DNA of 64,000 nucleotides from Mesorhabditis belari (GCA_958450365.1 CAUEEP010000924.1:1374501-1438500); one strand, 5' to 3'; counted from the stretch's first letter, positions 1-12,064 are shown. Program-made: numbers and translations. The notes: generated by a model from the sequence alone, not told the origin.

Positions 1-228
1 ACCGCTGGCGACGATTTCTGAACTGAAGCCGATTAACGTCAAAATCTCTGTTCAAGTTGGTGCGATTTCCACGACACCGGGAGACCCATGCTTTTTTCTC
101 TCCAAACACAAAGGTTTCAAAGAAATGCAGCAATCGAGATAGATTTGAGAAGAGTTTTTATAATAAACATTCCATTCCGGTTTTTTGTTTTCTCGTTGAG
201 GAAAACATTGACACGCTCGCAAGTGAAC

Positions 229-3200
229 CCACATGAAATAGCCGGTGATCGGCACTTTCGAGAGTTGACGCTTCACAGCATTCTGGATCTCGCTGTTGAG
301 AAAACAGTAGAGAACGGCGATGAAAATTCCCTGAAAAAGTGGCTAGACTTTGAAAGGATTAAAGTAATTGTTGAAATTGTTAACTTAACAGTCTACGAGT
401 TGGTAACTGAACAGTCTACGAGTACTGGACCTACGAGTACCTGCGAGTGCTGGAGTATGGCTGATCCCAGCATGTAGACACTTGATGGTTGTTCTGGTTC
501 GTAAAACAGTGGAATATTCGAAATCCCTAGCAATGGCACGAGCAGCAGAGTGGCTTTGATCGTTCGCCTAAACTTTGCTATTGTATACTTTTGCTTTGCT
601 TTTGTTCTCTTGTGACTAGAGCGTGTTTTTTGCGAGTAAGTTTGTTGGCTAGACTGCAGTTTATCCCTTTGGCTAGATTGCAGTTTATCCCTTTGGCTAG
701 ACTGCAGTTTATCCCTTTGGCTAGATTGCAGTTTATCCCTTTGGCTAGACTGCAGTTTATCCCTTTGGCTAGATTGCAGTTTATCCCTTTGGCTAGATTG
801 CAGTTTATCCCTTTGGCTAGATTGTAGTTTATCCCTTTGGCTAGATTGCAGTTTATCTCTTTGGCTAGACTTCAGTTTATCAATTTGGCTAGACTGCAGT
901 TTATCCATTTGGCTAGACTGCAGTTTATCCCTTTGGCTAGACTGCAGTTTATCCCTTTGGCTAGACTGCAGTTTATTCCTTTGGCTAGACTGGAGTTTAT
1001 CCCTTTGGCTAGACTGGAGTTTATCCCTTTGGCTAGATTGCAGTTTATCCCTTTGGCTAGACTTCCTTATCCCTTTGGCTAGACTGCAGTTTATCTCCTC
1101 TCCCCAGCCAACACCAGGTCACACAGATCAACACCTCTGCGCGGCTCTCCTTGTGGCTGACCCGCTATTTACCTAGACGTTGGCTTCGCACATACAGCGG
1201 TGCCGTAGGCGACGCTCGTGAGAGCTTGCAGCACATTTGCCTGCCCGCACCGGTCTATAGAGACTGCCTATAGGTATCGCTTTTTTTGTGGTTTGTGTCT
1301 GGGTTAGACGAAGCGCGAGCCTAACCCAGACACAAAACAAACAAAACACGATACCTATAGGCAGGTGAAGCCGGTGCAAAGGCCACAAAAAAACGACCGT
1401 TTATCAAATTTTGCAAAAAATTCCCGTATTTGGCGATGAGATGCAGATTTTCGTAATCAGCGCAAAAAAACGAAGTCAGAAAAACCACTTTTGGTTGTCA
1501 TTGGCGAAATTGTCATTTGTAAACTGCAGCCTTACCAGTTTGCGAGTAGCTTTGAGAGTAATTTTCACTCAATTAACCGAGTAATCCTCTTTACAGGTCG
1601 AGCTTTTGCCGGGTAACTACGAGGAATCCTCTTTACACGTCGAGTAACTTGAATATCTTTACATTTGACGGGAATTTGCCACCAAGTTAGTTAAGCAGTC
1701 TAGCCAACAAACTTACCGCCCATTTTTTTCCCAAGTGTTCGTTTTAAAAAAAAAACGCATTACTCGCGAGGAACACTGTCTACTTGTGATCTTAGGACGT
1801 GGAAGCTTGTCAACGTGCTTGTCTTGTCTTGTCAAGACGAGAGACGACCCCGAATTTGGGGTCAGGCTGTACAAATTGGAAAAGGAAAGCTTCGACTCTG
1901 AAGTTTTACACTCAGAAACAAAGCTGGGACAACAATTTTGAATGACAAGACAAGATTTGAATGACAAGGTTTGAATGACAAGATTTGAATGACAAGATCA
2001 GGCTGGATTGGTCCGAATCGGCTATTCTGGAATGGACAATGGGACAACAATGGGTCGAGGACAATGGCTTACAATTAGGTACTTGCTAAATAAGTGGTCT
2101 AGATAAGTGGATTACGGTATCTAGTCCAGATTATGATATTCAGGCTAGATTAGTGGATTACCCGATTTGGTCTAGATCATGATATTCAGTTTAGATTATG
2201 ATATTCAGTCTAGATTATGATATTCAGTCTAGATTAGTGTTCAAATTTGAATCCTGTATAGCTTGGGAAGCATGCAAGCACACTTTCTACAAGTACATTT
2301 CTTCTTAAACATCAAAGTCATCAAAGTTTCAAACAAAATCAAAGCTCACAAACCAGATTTTCTTTGACTCAGCCGAGTTCTCCGTTCGCAACTTCTGCAC
2401 CAAGATGATGACGATGCCGAGTAGAAATAGGAGGTTTAACTAAGGTTTTCTAGTGAATTTAAAATGCGTCCAACAACTCACTATTAGCGCTAATCCCATT
2501 GTGCCAGCCAATATCCATAAATGAGTTCCCTGAGCGTACGGTAGCCAGCAAAAGGAATTCGAATTTTGGCTCGATTTGTGGTTGTGTATGATCGTCCACG
2601 CACTCACCACCACAACGGGAACACCTTTAATTTCAGCAAATGGTTTTCGTTTTGGGTTTTAGAATCTAGATTTGATCTTTAGTCAATAGTTGAATTGACT
2701 AACCCCATCCACAGAGCATATAAACAGAATAGGGCGCGTCATTGTGCCGCATCGCATAAACGGTGAATCGACTGTACAAATAGGCGCCCTCTATCAACAT
2801 CCACATCACCGAAGCCACCTAAAAAGTAGATAGAAGGTCTGGCTGTCGTACTGAAACCGTTAGCAGTAAGATTTTAATCATATTATTGCACTATACCATT
2901 AAAAACCGTTCAGTAAAGTCGACAAGGTACGTGAAAAGTTTTGTCCTCTCTTAAAAGACCATTTTTACAATATTTTATAAAGTTTCCAAGACTCAAAACC
3001 TACAAAACTAGATTTTTCAAGTATTTTTAGTATTAGAAATTGCTTTCTATCTTCTATTTTATCCATTTAGAGAATTTTATAAAACTTTTTATGACAAGGT
3101 TTGAGGTATTCTCTGGTCGCAGGTCAAAATCGCTTTTCTAAACACTTTTTTTTGATCTGTCTTCGCATTCAGGTGTTCCTATTTGCGCAGATCACAACCT

Positions 3201-6200
3201 ACTTCCACATTTCTCTATCCCTTGCTATTTTCATCCAGTGTTTTCTATCTTGGTTGTCCTTGGTTCGAAGCCTTCGACTTGCTTGTGCTGGTGGTGGTTG
3301 CACTCTAGTCATCCTTTCTCTGACCGTCCCTGCCATCTCTGCCACTCTTGTGCTCCACCTCATTGCTGGTCTTCCGATGGGCCGATGGGCCTCTTCTGGT
3401 CTCCTGCCAGCCACTCTGTAATCCGTATCGTCCATCAGTCTTCTGTTCTTCTGGTCTCGTGCCAGCCACTCTGTAATCCGTATCGTCCATCAGTCTTCCC
3501 TGTTCTTCTGAGTCCCGTGCCAGCCACCTGTAATCCGTATTCGTCCATCAGTCTTCTGTTCTTCTGGTCTCGTGCCAGCCACTCTGTAATCCGTATCGTC
3601 CATCAGTCTTCTGCTCTTCTGGTCTCGTGCCAGCCACTCTGTAATCCGTATCGTCCATCAGTCTTCTGCTCTTCTGGTCCCGTGCCGGAGCCACTCTGTA
3701 ATCCGTATCGTCCATCAGTCTTCTGCTCTTCTGGTCTCGTGCCAGCCACTCTGTAATCCGTATCGTCCATCAGTCTTCTGCTCTTCTGGTCTCGTGCCAG
3801 CCACTCTGTAATCCGTATCGTCCATCAGTCTTCTGCTCTTCTGGTCTCGTGCCAGCCACTCTGTAATCCGTATCGTCCATCAGTCTTCTGTTCTTCTGGC
3901 TACGTGGCCGGCCCATCTGAGTCTTTTTAAACACTTTTCTAAATGTTTATTTCACTAAAAAATTCTCCTGTGGACTTTTTAGCATTGTTCACATCTGGCT
4001 AGCCATATTTTTGTAAGAAATTTTGCTTCTACAGTCCGGATTTTGTTTGAAAAGAGGTGACGAAAATTACATCAAATCTTAAAACTGCAAAAGTCGATTT
4101 GAACCTTAAATGAAGATGAGAATGCTCAACTGCAACTTCAAAACCGTAATAAATTATTAAAAAAAATGTTTTTATAGCTAAATAGTTACTAATAACTTTT
4201 GAAAATAGCAAATTCTAATTTGCTACGAAGCTAGGAAAGCGATTTTGGCCTTGATTGGCATTAAAATCTTTTCATTAAAAGTTCTATCAAATTTTCTAGT
4301 AAAATCGAAGATATAAAACTATTTTCTAATCCTAAAAATACTTGAAAAATCCAGTTTTTTAAGTTTTGAGTCTTGGAAACTTCATAAAGTATGGCAAAAG
4401 TGACCTTTTAGGAGGGGACAGAGCTTTTCACGCTCCCTGTAGTAGGCAGTATAGAAATCTCTTTTGAAATTCTCTCACTTGGAAGTAGATGACGAACCAG
4501 AGGATGATCTTGCAAGCGATGTCCTGAAAATGTAGTTTTATCGGAGTTTAGTTTATTTTATCGGAGTTTAAAAAGAAGAAATCTGCTCGAACTGTTGACA
4601 GAAACAATCCTGTTTTGAACTGATAAACTGTTGCATGATGAACTGTTACATCTTGCAAGTTTCCATCAGCGATGGGCCAATCCGGATCTGGACCTCTACA
4701 CAAGCATATAAAGAACGAAAAGACGACTACGTGACACTACTAAACGCCTACGTGACAGTACTATAAAGTGTCTGTTGAAGTGTCGCGTAGTCGTTTTTTT
4801 TTCGTTCTTTCCATAACCAAATTTAATGAGGATCATTTCAAAATCAATCTTAAGTCGATCTGATAATTTAATCTGATAGAGTAGAATAGAAAAGTGCGCT
4901 AAAGTGCCATTTTGACTTTAGAAAAACGGCACTTTAGCGCACTAATCTTCAAGACGGGTTTTCTTTTTCTTGTTTTTATCCATGAGTATACAAAACAAAT
5001 TTTATATTTCTTTAATCAAATTTCATGTAGATTCTAATAATAATGACCCTGAGTTGATTCAACTTTTACATCTTCAGTTATAGACCATTTAAGTGGATTG
5101 ACCCTTTCAGGTAGGTCGTCTGACTTTAAGTGAAATTTTCTCTATGTTTTTACATTAGTGTGTAGTAAATAAATTGTGGATTTCTATAACGAAATTTCAT
5201 AAGGAACATTTTAAGACCAACCACAAGTCGATTCGACAATTAGAAGTCGAGATATGGAGGAAAAGAGAAGAGTCGTCAAACTCCGACTCTCTACCCCCCC
5301 TAGAAAAATCTCTAGGGGGGTAGACACTTATCTCGACTTTGACCCTAATTTTCTCTATGTTTTTATCGGTAAGTCTACAAAACAAGTTCCACTTTTCCTT
5401 AGTCAAATTTAATGAAGACTCTTTTAAAAGCAATCACAAATCGATTCAACTTCTATACCTCGAGTTATAGCCCATCTAAGTTGATCGACTTTGGTGGGTA
5501 GGTAAGTCAACTTTGACAGAAGTTTTCTCGATGTTCTTACACTTGAGTATACAAAAAAATTGTAGTTTATGCTTGTGTAGAGATCCGGAAACGGAACCGC
5601 CGATCTCTTGTTTCAATCACATCCCTTTCCCATTTGTAGCTTCATTCTTGACCCACTAGTTCCCATTCCTTTGTCTATTTATGTCTAGATCGAGAAAAAG
5701 CAATGAGAAACAACTAATCTCTAGATTATAAGTCATTCTTTTCAAAGGAAAAGGAAGAAAAGCATTTGAGTCAAAAGCATTGAAAAATGTGACTCAAAAT
5801 AAAGCGCTATCTCTAAACAAAGCTCTATCTCTAAACAAAGCTCTATCTCTAAACAAAGCTCTATCTCTAAACAAAGCTCTATCTCTAAACAAAGCTCTAT
5901 CTCTAAATCTATTCAACTCAATGATGGGTTAAGACTACCTTTTGGTTCCAGAAAAGTCTTTCTTTTTCTATATTCCTATGAAAATTTAGAATCCATTGAG
6001 AAGATTTCGATCTTTATTCGAATTTGAATTATATCCACACCAATTTCAGCACTCTAACCATTTTGAAAGTCGAAAATCGTACTTGTTTGCTTTCAAAAAG
6101 ACGCCAAATTTCAGCCAATTTCAGCCAAACTTTCCACCCGAACCGACGGACCGACCGACCCTAATTAATTAATCTATTTTTCCAGCCCCCACCCGAGCAC

Positions 6201-9200
6201 CTATTACCCAAATATTTACCCCATTTCCCAGCAGAATCACGAAAATTGACATGAAATAGCGTCACGCTAGGGACCCAATTATGAGCCTTAAAGAGCGTTC
6301 ACTCAAAAATTCCATTCATCGTTCATGGCTAGAAAAAACTTTTGCGAACAACTTACTAAATGCATTTTCGGCCTTGGTAAAAAACCAGTGCAATCCTGGA
6401 AAACGAAAGATGTTTGCGTGATTGTCCACAAAGCCAACACGGCGAATCGAAAGACGAAAGCGACGGCGAGATTTTTGTGGATCGATAACCTGAAATTGAA
6501 AGCTGAACTGGTAAAATGTAGAAAACGAAAAAGTCAGCGGCACTACGGGGGATTGAACCTGCACCCCCCTGGGCTGTAGACGAGCGCGCTACCGACTGTG
6601 CCACGGTGACATAGTGAAGGGTGGCGGTTAGGCGGGTTTTTCATCTGCTCACTACCAATGTTTAAATGCCAGCCAAAAAATCAACCTAATGGCGGGTTTT
6701 GAGCTGAATTTTTTGAGGAAAACGCGTTGAGGCCGTGGCGCAGTTGGGAGCACGCTTGTCTACAACCCACACGATCAGGGTTCGACTCCCGGCTCTGCCA
6801 TGGGTTTTTTTTTTCAAAAATGCACGAAAGAATGCACGATTTAGATTCAATCTAAATCTTATATAGATTGAAATTTCGCATCTATTCTGTTAACGCTAAT
6901 AAATTGTTTCATAGTTGGGTTTTCTTTTCAGAAAAAGACAGTAACAGACCTTTGAAAAATGCAGAAAACTACAGAAAACGCTTAAGAACATATATTAAGC
7001 ATGTTTATATTATTGTTCAATCTATATAAGATTTAGATTGAATCGAAATCGGACGTCCGATCTAGACTGTAATCTAAATCGGACGTCCGCGATAAGTTCA
7101 ATCTAAAGCGGACGTCCGATCTAGACTGTAATCTAAATCGGACACAACATATACAATAGCAGATATTTCAAACACCCACCTCCTGCATTGAATCGAGTCA
7201 AAAATCGAGAATAAAATGATTGCCGCCAAAAGGAGTATCACAGAAACAATCGATAGTGTCAATGAGGCGGAGATCACCAAATCACGAAGAAGATCGGGAC
7301 ACTGCATTTTTTTGTGATACAGGATTATTTTTGTGACTCACTGAATGACAAAAGCCGACCACACATTGTTTATAATCGCTTAACAGAGCCAAACACTGAT
7401 TGTAATCCGAGTTATTCCAGCCTCGTTCTGTGCACGTTCGAGTGACCATGAAAGTTTCTAAAAGTCGTTATTTAATAAAATAAAGGTCAAGATTAAATCG
7501 CTTGTCCTGTTTGGTTGTTTGGTTTTTGTGCAAAATCTTGGTTGCAAGTAGCAGTGAAGCACGCGACTCTTGGGGAGTTGTAGCCTATCCTGGCCTGGCT
7601 TGGACTTAGTGCGAAGGCTAGCGGCTAGCGCCTCGCACTAAGTCTATTTGGGTTTGGGCTGAACCCCCATTTTCTGGATCTCAGCCGGTTCCCGGAGCTA
7701 AGGTGTAAGCTATTGCCCTTGTTTAGGCTTAGGCTTAGGCTTAGGCCTTGATGGCTTTACCCATGATTAGTCTAAACACGTGAGTCTGCTATGTTATCTA
7801 GAAATCTTTAATTTAATTCTAAGTAGCTTGTAACTTGAGAAAAACTAATGCTAAAATTACTGTAGCTTTTGAAAACTTTAGAAAAGTATAGAAAAGTATA
7901 GAAAGTATAGAAAAGTATAGAAAAGTCTGTAGCCGAGAGAAACGCAGTGAAATTTGGCTCTAAGAGTTCAGTAATCAGTACAGTACTTCTTTATGCAAAT
8001 AAAGCTAAACAAAACTCACTTGACACATCCTCACATCCAGGGATTTCTGTACAATAAGTGAATGGGCACAGCCTCTGCACTTGTTCGCCCACTTGAGCCG
8101 GTAGCCAGCACAACGATTTGTCGAAGCTCACTCCACAACTGAAATTGATAAGCTAACGTTCAAGTCTAACCTTTAAGCTAACATTTTAAAGTCTTCTTTG
8201 CAACTCTTTAATATTTTCTGTTTTGCCGTCTTTTCTTTTATTCTTCCTTTCCCACTTCCTGCTTCTCAAAAATTCTTTTCCTTGAAGGGAAATGGAGGGA
8301 AAATGATGTGAAAATGAAGATCTTCGGGTTTGGCTAATGGCCCAGCTGGGTTCCACTCATGATCACCTCGAATTTCTCTCTCTCAATCTCAGGAACAACA
8401 AGTGCTTTTAGAATCAATTTCCAGAGTCAATTTCCTGTTAATCTCTCCAAAAACTTCCTAAACTTCCTAAATTTCCTAAATTTCCATAAATAGAAATGCA
8501 ATTTTTGATTTGAAAATGAAAAGTGAACTGATTTATGAGCTTTAAAAAGCTCTAGAAAGAGGAAGTTGATTTTTGGAGTGCTTAGAGTGTTATTGGGAGA
8601 TGAAAGCTGAAGTAAAGCTTTGTTTAGCTCAGTATTCAGCACTGATTTGAGGCTGATTCGAGGTGATCATGAGCTCAGTACTCTTGTCGCAAAGCTAAAG
8701 AAAATCTGATGCACACAAGTAGTACCTTTTTGCGTTGTTTATGTACTCGCTTCTTCTAGACTTTCCCTATTTCACAATCTCCCTTTTTGACTTGAGTAGA
8801 AGTGCTAAAGAATTGAAGATTCTCCAGAAAAGCCCTTTTCCAATCTTTCTCCCATCAATTCAAATGAGGTTTGATCTCTGGGAGGGAAAAAGAGAAGAAT
8901 TTTCTCGGAAATCTCTTCTTGTTTTTTGTGTGTCTTCTATAGCAATCATAGAAAGAAATCTTTGCAAAAGGATAGTGATTTCAGTGAAATTTTAGAGATG
9001 GAGTTTGAAAGGTTAAAATTGGGAAGAAAAAGGTCAATTCAGGACTGATTTGAGGCTGATCCAAGGCAGAATCAAGGCAGAATCAAGGCCGATTCAAGGA
9101 TCGATTCAAGGATCGATTCAAGATCGATTCAAGGATCGATTCAAGGTCGATTCAAGGCCGAATCAAGGCCGATTCAAGATCGATTCAAGGCCGAATCAAG

Positions 9201-11811
9201 GCCGATTCAAGATCGATTCAAGGTCGATTCAAGGCCGAATCAAGGCCGATTCAAGATCGATTCAAGGTCGATTCAAGGCCGAATCAAGGCCGATTCAAGG
9301 CCGAATCAAGGCCGATTCAAGGATCGATTCAAGGTCGATTCAAGATCGATTCGTCCAACCAACTATAACCACCAACGTCTTAAACCAAAGCTAAGTAGCT
9401 GAGCCAAGTTTTAGTTTTTTTAAAATGGCAATTGTTCGACTAACTTATAGATTTCTGGATAAATTAAGTCAAAGTTGGTAAACTATAGATTCTAGCTGGA
9501 GCTAGATCAAAGCTATCTAGATCAAAGCTAGATCAAAGCTAGATCAAAGCTAGATCAAAGCTAGATCAAAGCTAGATCAAAGCTAGATCAAAGCTAGATC
9601 AAAGCTAGCTAGACTAAATCAAAGCTTGCTTCTTTTAGTTACCCAGTTGATTTCCTTAAAAGAATCAAAAGCTAAAGCTAAAGCTTGAGATGAGATTCTA
9701 TGAGATTCTCATAGAAAAGAGATGAACAGTTGGAAGATCCCAGATTGGCCTAGAATCGGCCTTGCATAGGCTGCGAATTGGCCTAGAATCGATCTTGAAT
9801 CGATCTTGAATCGATCCCTAAATCATTTGGTTGTCTAGTCTATCAAAAATGTAGTTTAAATTTCTCTTCTCTTTCTAAACATGAGTTTTGAGAAAGTTTT
9901 TGAGTTTAGTCGAAAAAAATCATCCCATAAAAATAACAACAAAACAAAAGCGATGTCTACATCCTAAAGCTTTATTGGTTATTTATGCATAAGATGTTCC
10001 CCACTTTGTCCTTTCCTTTCTTTTTCCAACTTTAGCTATTCTTTTTTTTTTAAGGTAAAGCTCTCTTTCTCTATAGAAAAAGACACATTCCGACCTTTTG
10101 AATCTATTTTGAGGTGCCCAGCTTTTGCTTTTTGCTAAAGAAAAGAGGTTCCGAAATAAGAAATATGGATTTTCGTTGAGACATTCATCAAGGAGATTGA
10201 AAGAAAAAGTCACCATTTGGAAAAGAGAATGAATTTGTTTGAGTAAAAGTTTGAACTTAAGTTCGGAAATGAATGCTTTGCTTGTATGTGGCTTTAAAAA
10301 ATCTATTGAAAAATAGGTTTTTGAACGTTTTTGATCCGTAAACATGAAGTTTCAGAGTTGAAATTTAAGTTGAAAATAGTTGTAGGTTAAAAACAGTCAA
10401 CTTTCATCGTTTTAAACGAAAACATGACAGTAAAATTGGCTCTAAGAGTCGCTGAAGAGTTAAAGAATGCTACAGAGTACAGTACTTCGGTCAGTACAGT
10501 AAAGTACTTTGATCAGTACAGTACTTTGGTCAGTACAGTAAAGTACTTTGGTCAGTGCAGTCCAGTACTTTGGTCAGTACAGTACAGTACTTTGGTCAGT
10601 ACAGTCCAGTACTTCGGTCAGTACAGTAAAGTACTTTGGTCAGTACAGTACTTTGGTCAGTACAGTCCAGTACTTTGGTCAGTACAGTAAAGTACTTTGG
10701 TTAGTACAGTACAGTACTTTGGTCAGTACAGTACAGTACTTTGGTCAGTACAGTACAGAATACAGTACAGTACAGAATAAAGTACAGTACAGATCTATAG
10801 TTGAAGATAAAACCAAATTGCAAATTGTATGTGAATTCGGCGAACAATTCAGAACGTTTTCTTTGGAATATCTGAAACAAAACCTTACTTGATTCCTTGC
10901 TAAGACTAGAAGTTGATCTCTATGATTTTTCCTAGAGATCTCTTGATGTTTTACTTTGGTATATCTTCGGTATACTAAAGTTTCTTCTTATCCCATCATA
11001 GCCGACTAGCTAAGAGTCCTGAATCTCTTAACTTTAATAGTTTAGTTCTGATAGCTGTTCTGATAAATTTTGATAGCCGAAGATAACAATTTACTTTAGA
11101 AATGAACTTTGAACCTTCGAAAAAAACAAAAGAAATTGCGAAGTCCAAAGCGAGGGTCGAACCTGCGAGGACTAGACCAGGAAACGAGCGCCTTACCACT
11201 CGGCCATGGCTGCAGTGAGCTGGGTCCGCAAGGAGACCCTTAAGACTCCTTAAGCCAGTTGATCTTCCCTTGTTAGTCGAAAGGTCAAGAGTTCAATCCT
11301 AGATTATTGATTCTTTTGAGCTAATGGGTGGAAGGCCGTCATGGTCGACTGGCTAAGAGCCTTGTTTCTCAGTCGGAAGCTAGCTGGGAGGTCGAGGGTT
11401 CAAACCCGGTTGCTAGATTATTGGTTCTTTTTCCGATAGTTATGGGGTTTTTTTGTTCTCTACATTCAGGGCTTAAGCGTTGTGCTGTTGTTGTTGTTGT
11501 TGTTGTTGTTGTCGTTGTTGTTGTTGTTTGTACCACATTATCCATGTGAATAAATCTATTCTATGCAAAAATTCTAGAGCTAGATTGGCGTTGCAAAATT
11601 TAAACTTTCCAAAAACGCAATTTTCGCTTCCCCAAATTTGTCTGAAAGCCGAGTTTCGCAGAAAGTTGCAATTTTGAAGTTGCTATTTTTATTCTGAACA
11701 TCTTTTCCAATTCTCATCACTTTCAACTCACCCATCACTCGTCGAATTCGTGGGTGTATTCGCGATCAAACTGTGGCATGTCGCCATCTCAGCTTTCACC
11801 ACCGAACCCAT
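229..11811 (-). CDS. Class B (secretin-family) GPCR, possibly PDF-receptor-like; multi-exon
   Basis: A peptide-hormone receptor of the plasma membrane, expected to signal through G proteins. Exons, in transcript order: 11732-11811, 8020-8138, 7342-7457, 7180-7301, 6357-6489, 4479-4523, 2704-2818, 2482-2624, 2354-2439, 441-567 and 330 down to about 229 or 233. All ten junctions join in phase with GT/AG ends and give about 395 residues, near the family's usual length. Exons 2-3 carry the hormone-receptor domain (CGVSFDKSLCW, then RTCTERGWNNSDYNQC). Exon 4 is TM1, exon 5 TM2 (SIHKNLAVAF), exons 6-7 TM3 (VMWMLIEGAYLYSRF), exon 8 TM4, ECL2 and the start of TM5 (GWGVPVVVV, CWLPYAQG), exon 9 the rest of TM5 (QKLRTENSAESKKIW), exon 10 TM6 (ATLLLVPLLGI) and exon 11 TM7 (AVLYCFLNSEIQ). 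The C-terminal tail is unresolved: read-through stops near 52, while a splice at 228 could reach another open stretch at 1-75. A PDF receptor (pdfr-1 type) is my best guess, but other class B receptors are not excluded. Confidence 0.9.
645..1097. repeat. 24-bp tandem array in GPCR intron
   Basis: About 19 copies of a 24-base unit containing ctttggctagactgcagttt, with a few single-base variants and one shortened copy near 1065. It lies in the intron between the TM5 and TM6 exons. Open frames here on both strands are by-products of a unit divisible by three. Confidence 0.95.
1248..1376. repeat. Foldback (inverted repeat) element
   Basis: Arms at about 1263-1308 and 1320-1364 are near-perfect reverse complements (actgcctataggtatcg and gtctgggttag on the left), around a loop of about 11 bases. 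A short outer match (caccgg / ccggtg) extends the stem. It looks like a small foldback transposable element in the GPCR intron. Confidence 0.8.
1936..2240. repeat. Two short arrays in GPCR intron
   Basis: About four imperfect copies of a 14-16 base unit (atttgaatgacaag) at 1936-2000, then about four copies of a unit built on tctagattatgatattcag at 2100-2235. Both are intronic and non-coding. The stretch 1385-1735 before them holds short direct repeats (gaggaatcctctttaca) and no gene. Confidence 0.75.
3199..3435 (-). mobile_element. Non-LTR retrotransposon fragment (RT C-terminal tail)
   Basis: The minus-strand reading contains RPIGRPAMRWSTRVAEMAG and RRLRTKDNQDRKHW. This is the same family as the tail seen on the plus strand at 34.5-34.7 kb and typical of the C-terminal end of endonuclease/reverse-transcriptase proteins of RTE/Jockey-type elements. 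Catalytic domains are absent, so it is a dead fragment. It lies in the intron between the TM3 exons of the GPCR. Confidence 0.75.
3405..3900. repeat. 55-bp satellite derived from the retroelement tail
   Basis: About nine copies of a 55-base unit (contains ccagccactctgtaatccgt) directly continue the retroelement fragment. On the minus strand each unit encodes the same short peptide (DDTDYRVAGTRPEEQK). Units with small indels occur near 3515 and 3685. A short piece of a dead retrotransposon has been amplified in place. Confidence 0.9.
4711..4812. repeat. Foldback element
   Basis: aaagaacgaaaagacgacta at 4711 pairs with tagtcgttttttttcgttctt at about 4787-4812, and cgtgacact pairs with agtgtcgcg inside. 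Intronic and short, of MITE type with no coding capacity. A second small inverted repeat with arms containing gtgcgctaaagtgcc / ggcactttagcgcac lies at 4893-4945. Confidence 0.75.
4815..5575. repeat. Degenerate dispersed repeat, several diverged copies
   Basis: Three to four diverged copies of a block of about 170-280 bases that share ctctatgtttttat, cttaatcaaatttcatg-like and gtcgattcaac-like segments. The same family appears inverted at about 56835-56965. A hairpin around ctctaccccccctag / ctaggggggtag sits at 5288-5324. No protein signature is seen. Confidence 0.6.
5811..5906. repeat. 18-bp tandem array
   Basis: About five and a half copies of aaagctctatctctaaac. Intronic in the GPCR gene, nearly perfect copies. 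Around it (5580-6300) I see only AT-rich intron sequence and one C-rich stretch near 6180-6240 with no recognised role. Confidence 0.9.
6541..6610 (-). tRNA. tRNA-like sequence, degenerate
   Basis: Read on the minus strand it has an A-box-like D arm (TGGCACAGTCGGTAGCGCGC) and a B-box (GGTTCAATCCC) about 30 bases apart. The anticodon and acceptor stems do not close properly, so it is a pseudo-tRNA or the head of a tRNA-derived SINE. It overlaps the 3' flank of the TM2 exon intron. Confidence 0.5.
6731..6800 (+). tRNA. tRNA-like sequence, degenerate
   Basis: D arm TGGCGCAGTTGGGAGCACGC and T arm GGGTTCGACTCCC are clear. The acceptor ends (ggccgtg / ctctgcc) pair at only five of seven positions and the anticodon arm is poor. 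Its 5' half is nearly the same as the unit amplified at 31.1-31.5 kb, which links the two loci. Confidence 0.5.
7022..7145. repeat. Short repeats with palindromic CGGACGTCCG core
   Basis: About three copies of a block of roughly 35 bases containing cggacgtccgatctagact. The core cggacgtccg is a perfect 10-base palindrome. Related segments occur near 16.9 and 29.7 kb. Confidence 0.7.
7585..7765. repeat. Dispersed module ending in TTAGGC telomere-like repeats
   Basis: A block with cttagtgcgaaggctagcgg and an inverted half (gcgcctcgcactaag) is followed by about four copies of TTAGGC at 7726-7758. The same module with a much longer hexamer run is found at 60.53-60.83 kb. It lies in an intron of the GPCR gene. 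Confidence 0.8.
9060..9355. repeat. Mosaic array of GATTCAAGG-type units
   Basis: Alternating units of about 10-12 bases (ggccgaatcaa, ggccgattcaa, gatcgattcaa) form a partly ordered higher-order pattern of about 65 bases. Non-coding, in the longest GPCR intron (8139-11731). The ORF of 114 codons is a repeat artefact. Confidence 0.9.
9508..9612. repeat. 11-bp tandem array
   Basis: Nine to ten copies of agctagatcaa-type units (gatcaaagcta). Perfect copies in the middle, suggesting recent expansion. Intronic. Confidence 0.9.
10466..10795. repeat. CAGTACAGTACTTTGGT array
   Basis: About 17 copies of a 16-21 base unit built on cagtactttggtcagtacag, with internal gtac palindromes. Variation in the number of the cagta subunit keeps several frames open but gives no credible protein. 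The flanks 9850-10460 and 10800-11140 are AT-rich intron with nothing recognisable. Confidence 0.9.
11141..11213 (-). tRNA. tRNA-like sequence (Ser/Leu-type D arm), degenerate
   Basis: The minus strand starts GCAGCCATGGCCGAGTGGTA, a typical type II tRNA D-arm/A-box, and ends with GGTTCGACCC, a B-box. The anticodon stem does not form. Pseudo-tRNA or SINE head. Confidence 0.5.
11265..11416 (+). tRNA. tRNA-like B-box half followed by a second tRNA-like copy
   Basis: At 11265-11305 a partial copy (gccagttgatcttccctt, then gagttcaatcc) matches the copies at 23.35 and 25.8 kb. At 11334-11416 a fuller copy has A-box-like CATGGTCGACTGGCTAAGAG and B-box GGGTTCAAACCC. The long middle resembles type II tRNAs, but pairing is poor, so these are probably members of a tRNA-derived SINE family. 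Confidence 0.5.
11483..11528. repeat. (TTG)n microsatellite
   Basis: About 15 TTG trinucleotides with one TCG interruption. Non-coding, just downstream of the tRNA-like pair and 200 bases from the first GPCR exon. Confidence 0.95.
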
Positions 11812-12064
11812 CTTTTGAAGAAAAAAATAAAAGGGAAAGATCGACTTCAGTCAATTAAATGAATCTCTTCTTCGTCCAAGAGAAATGTTTTCTGAAAAGT
11901 TTTAAAGTGAGTTTTTGAAAGAAAGAAGAAGAAGAAGTGCAAGAAGAGGTGTTCAATGAAAGAAATGAGAACAAAAAAAACCAATTTGAATGAGATTTGA
12001 AAGATTTGAAAAAAAGACCAAGCCAAAAGATAGATTAATGCAAATTCCACAAAATTTTAATCAA

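Noticed and set aside
6541..6800. Functional tRNA pair
   Set aside because: A- and B-boxes are present, but acceptor and anticodon stems have too many mismatches. They were kept only as tRNA-like sequences.
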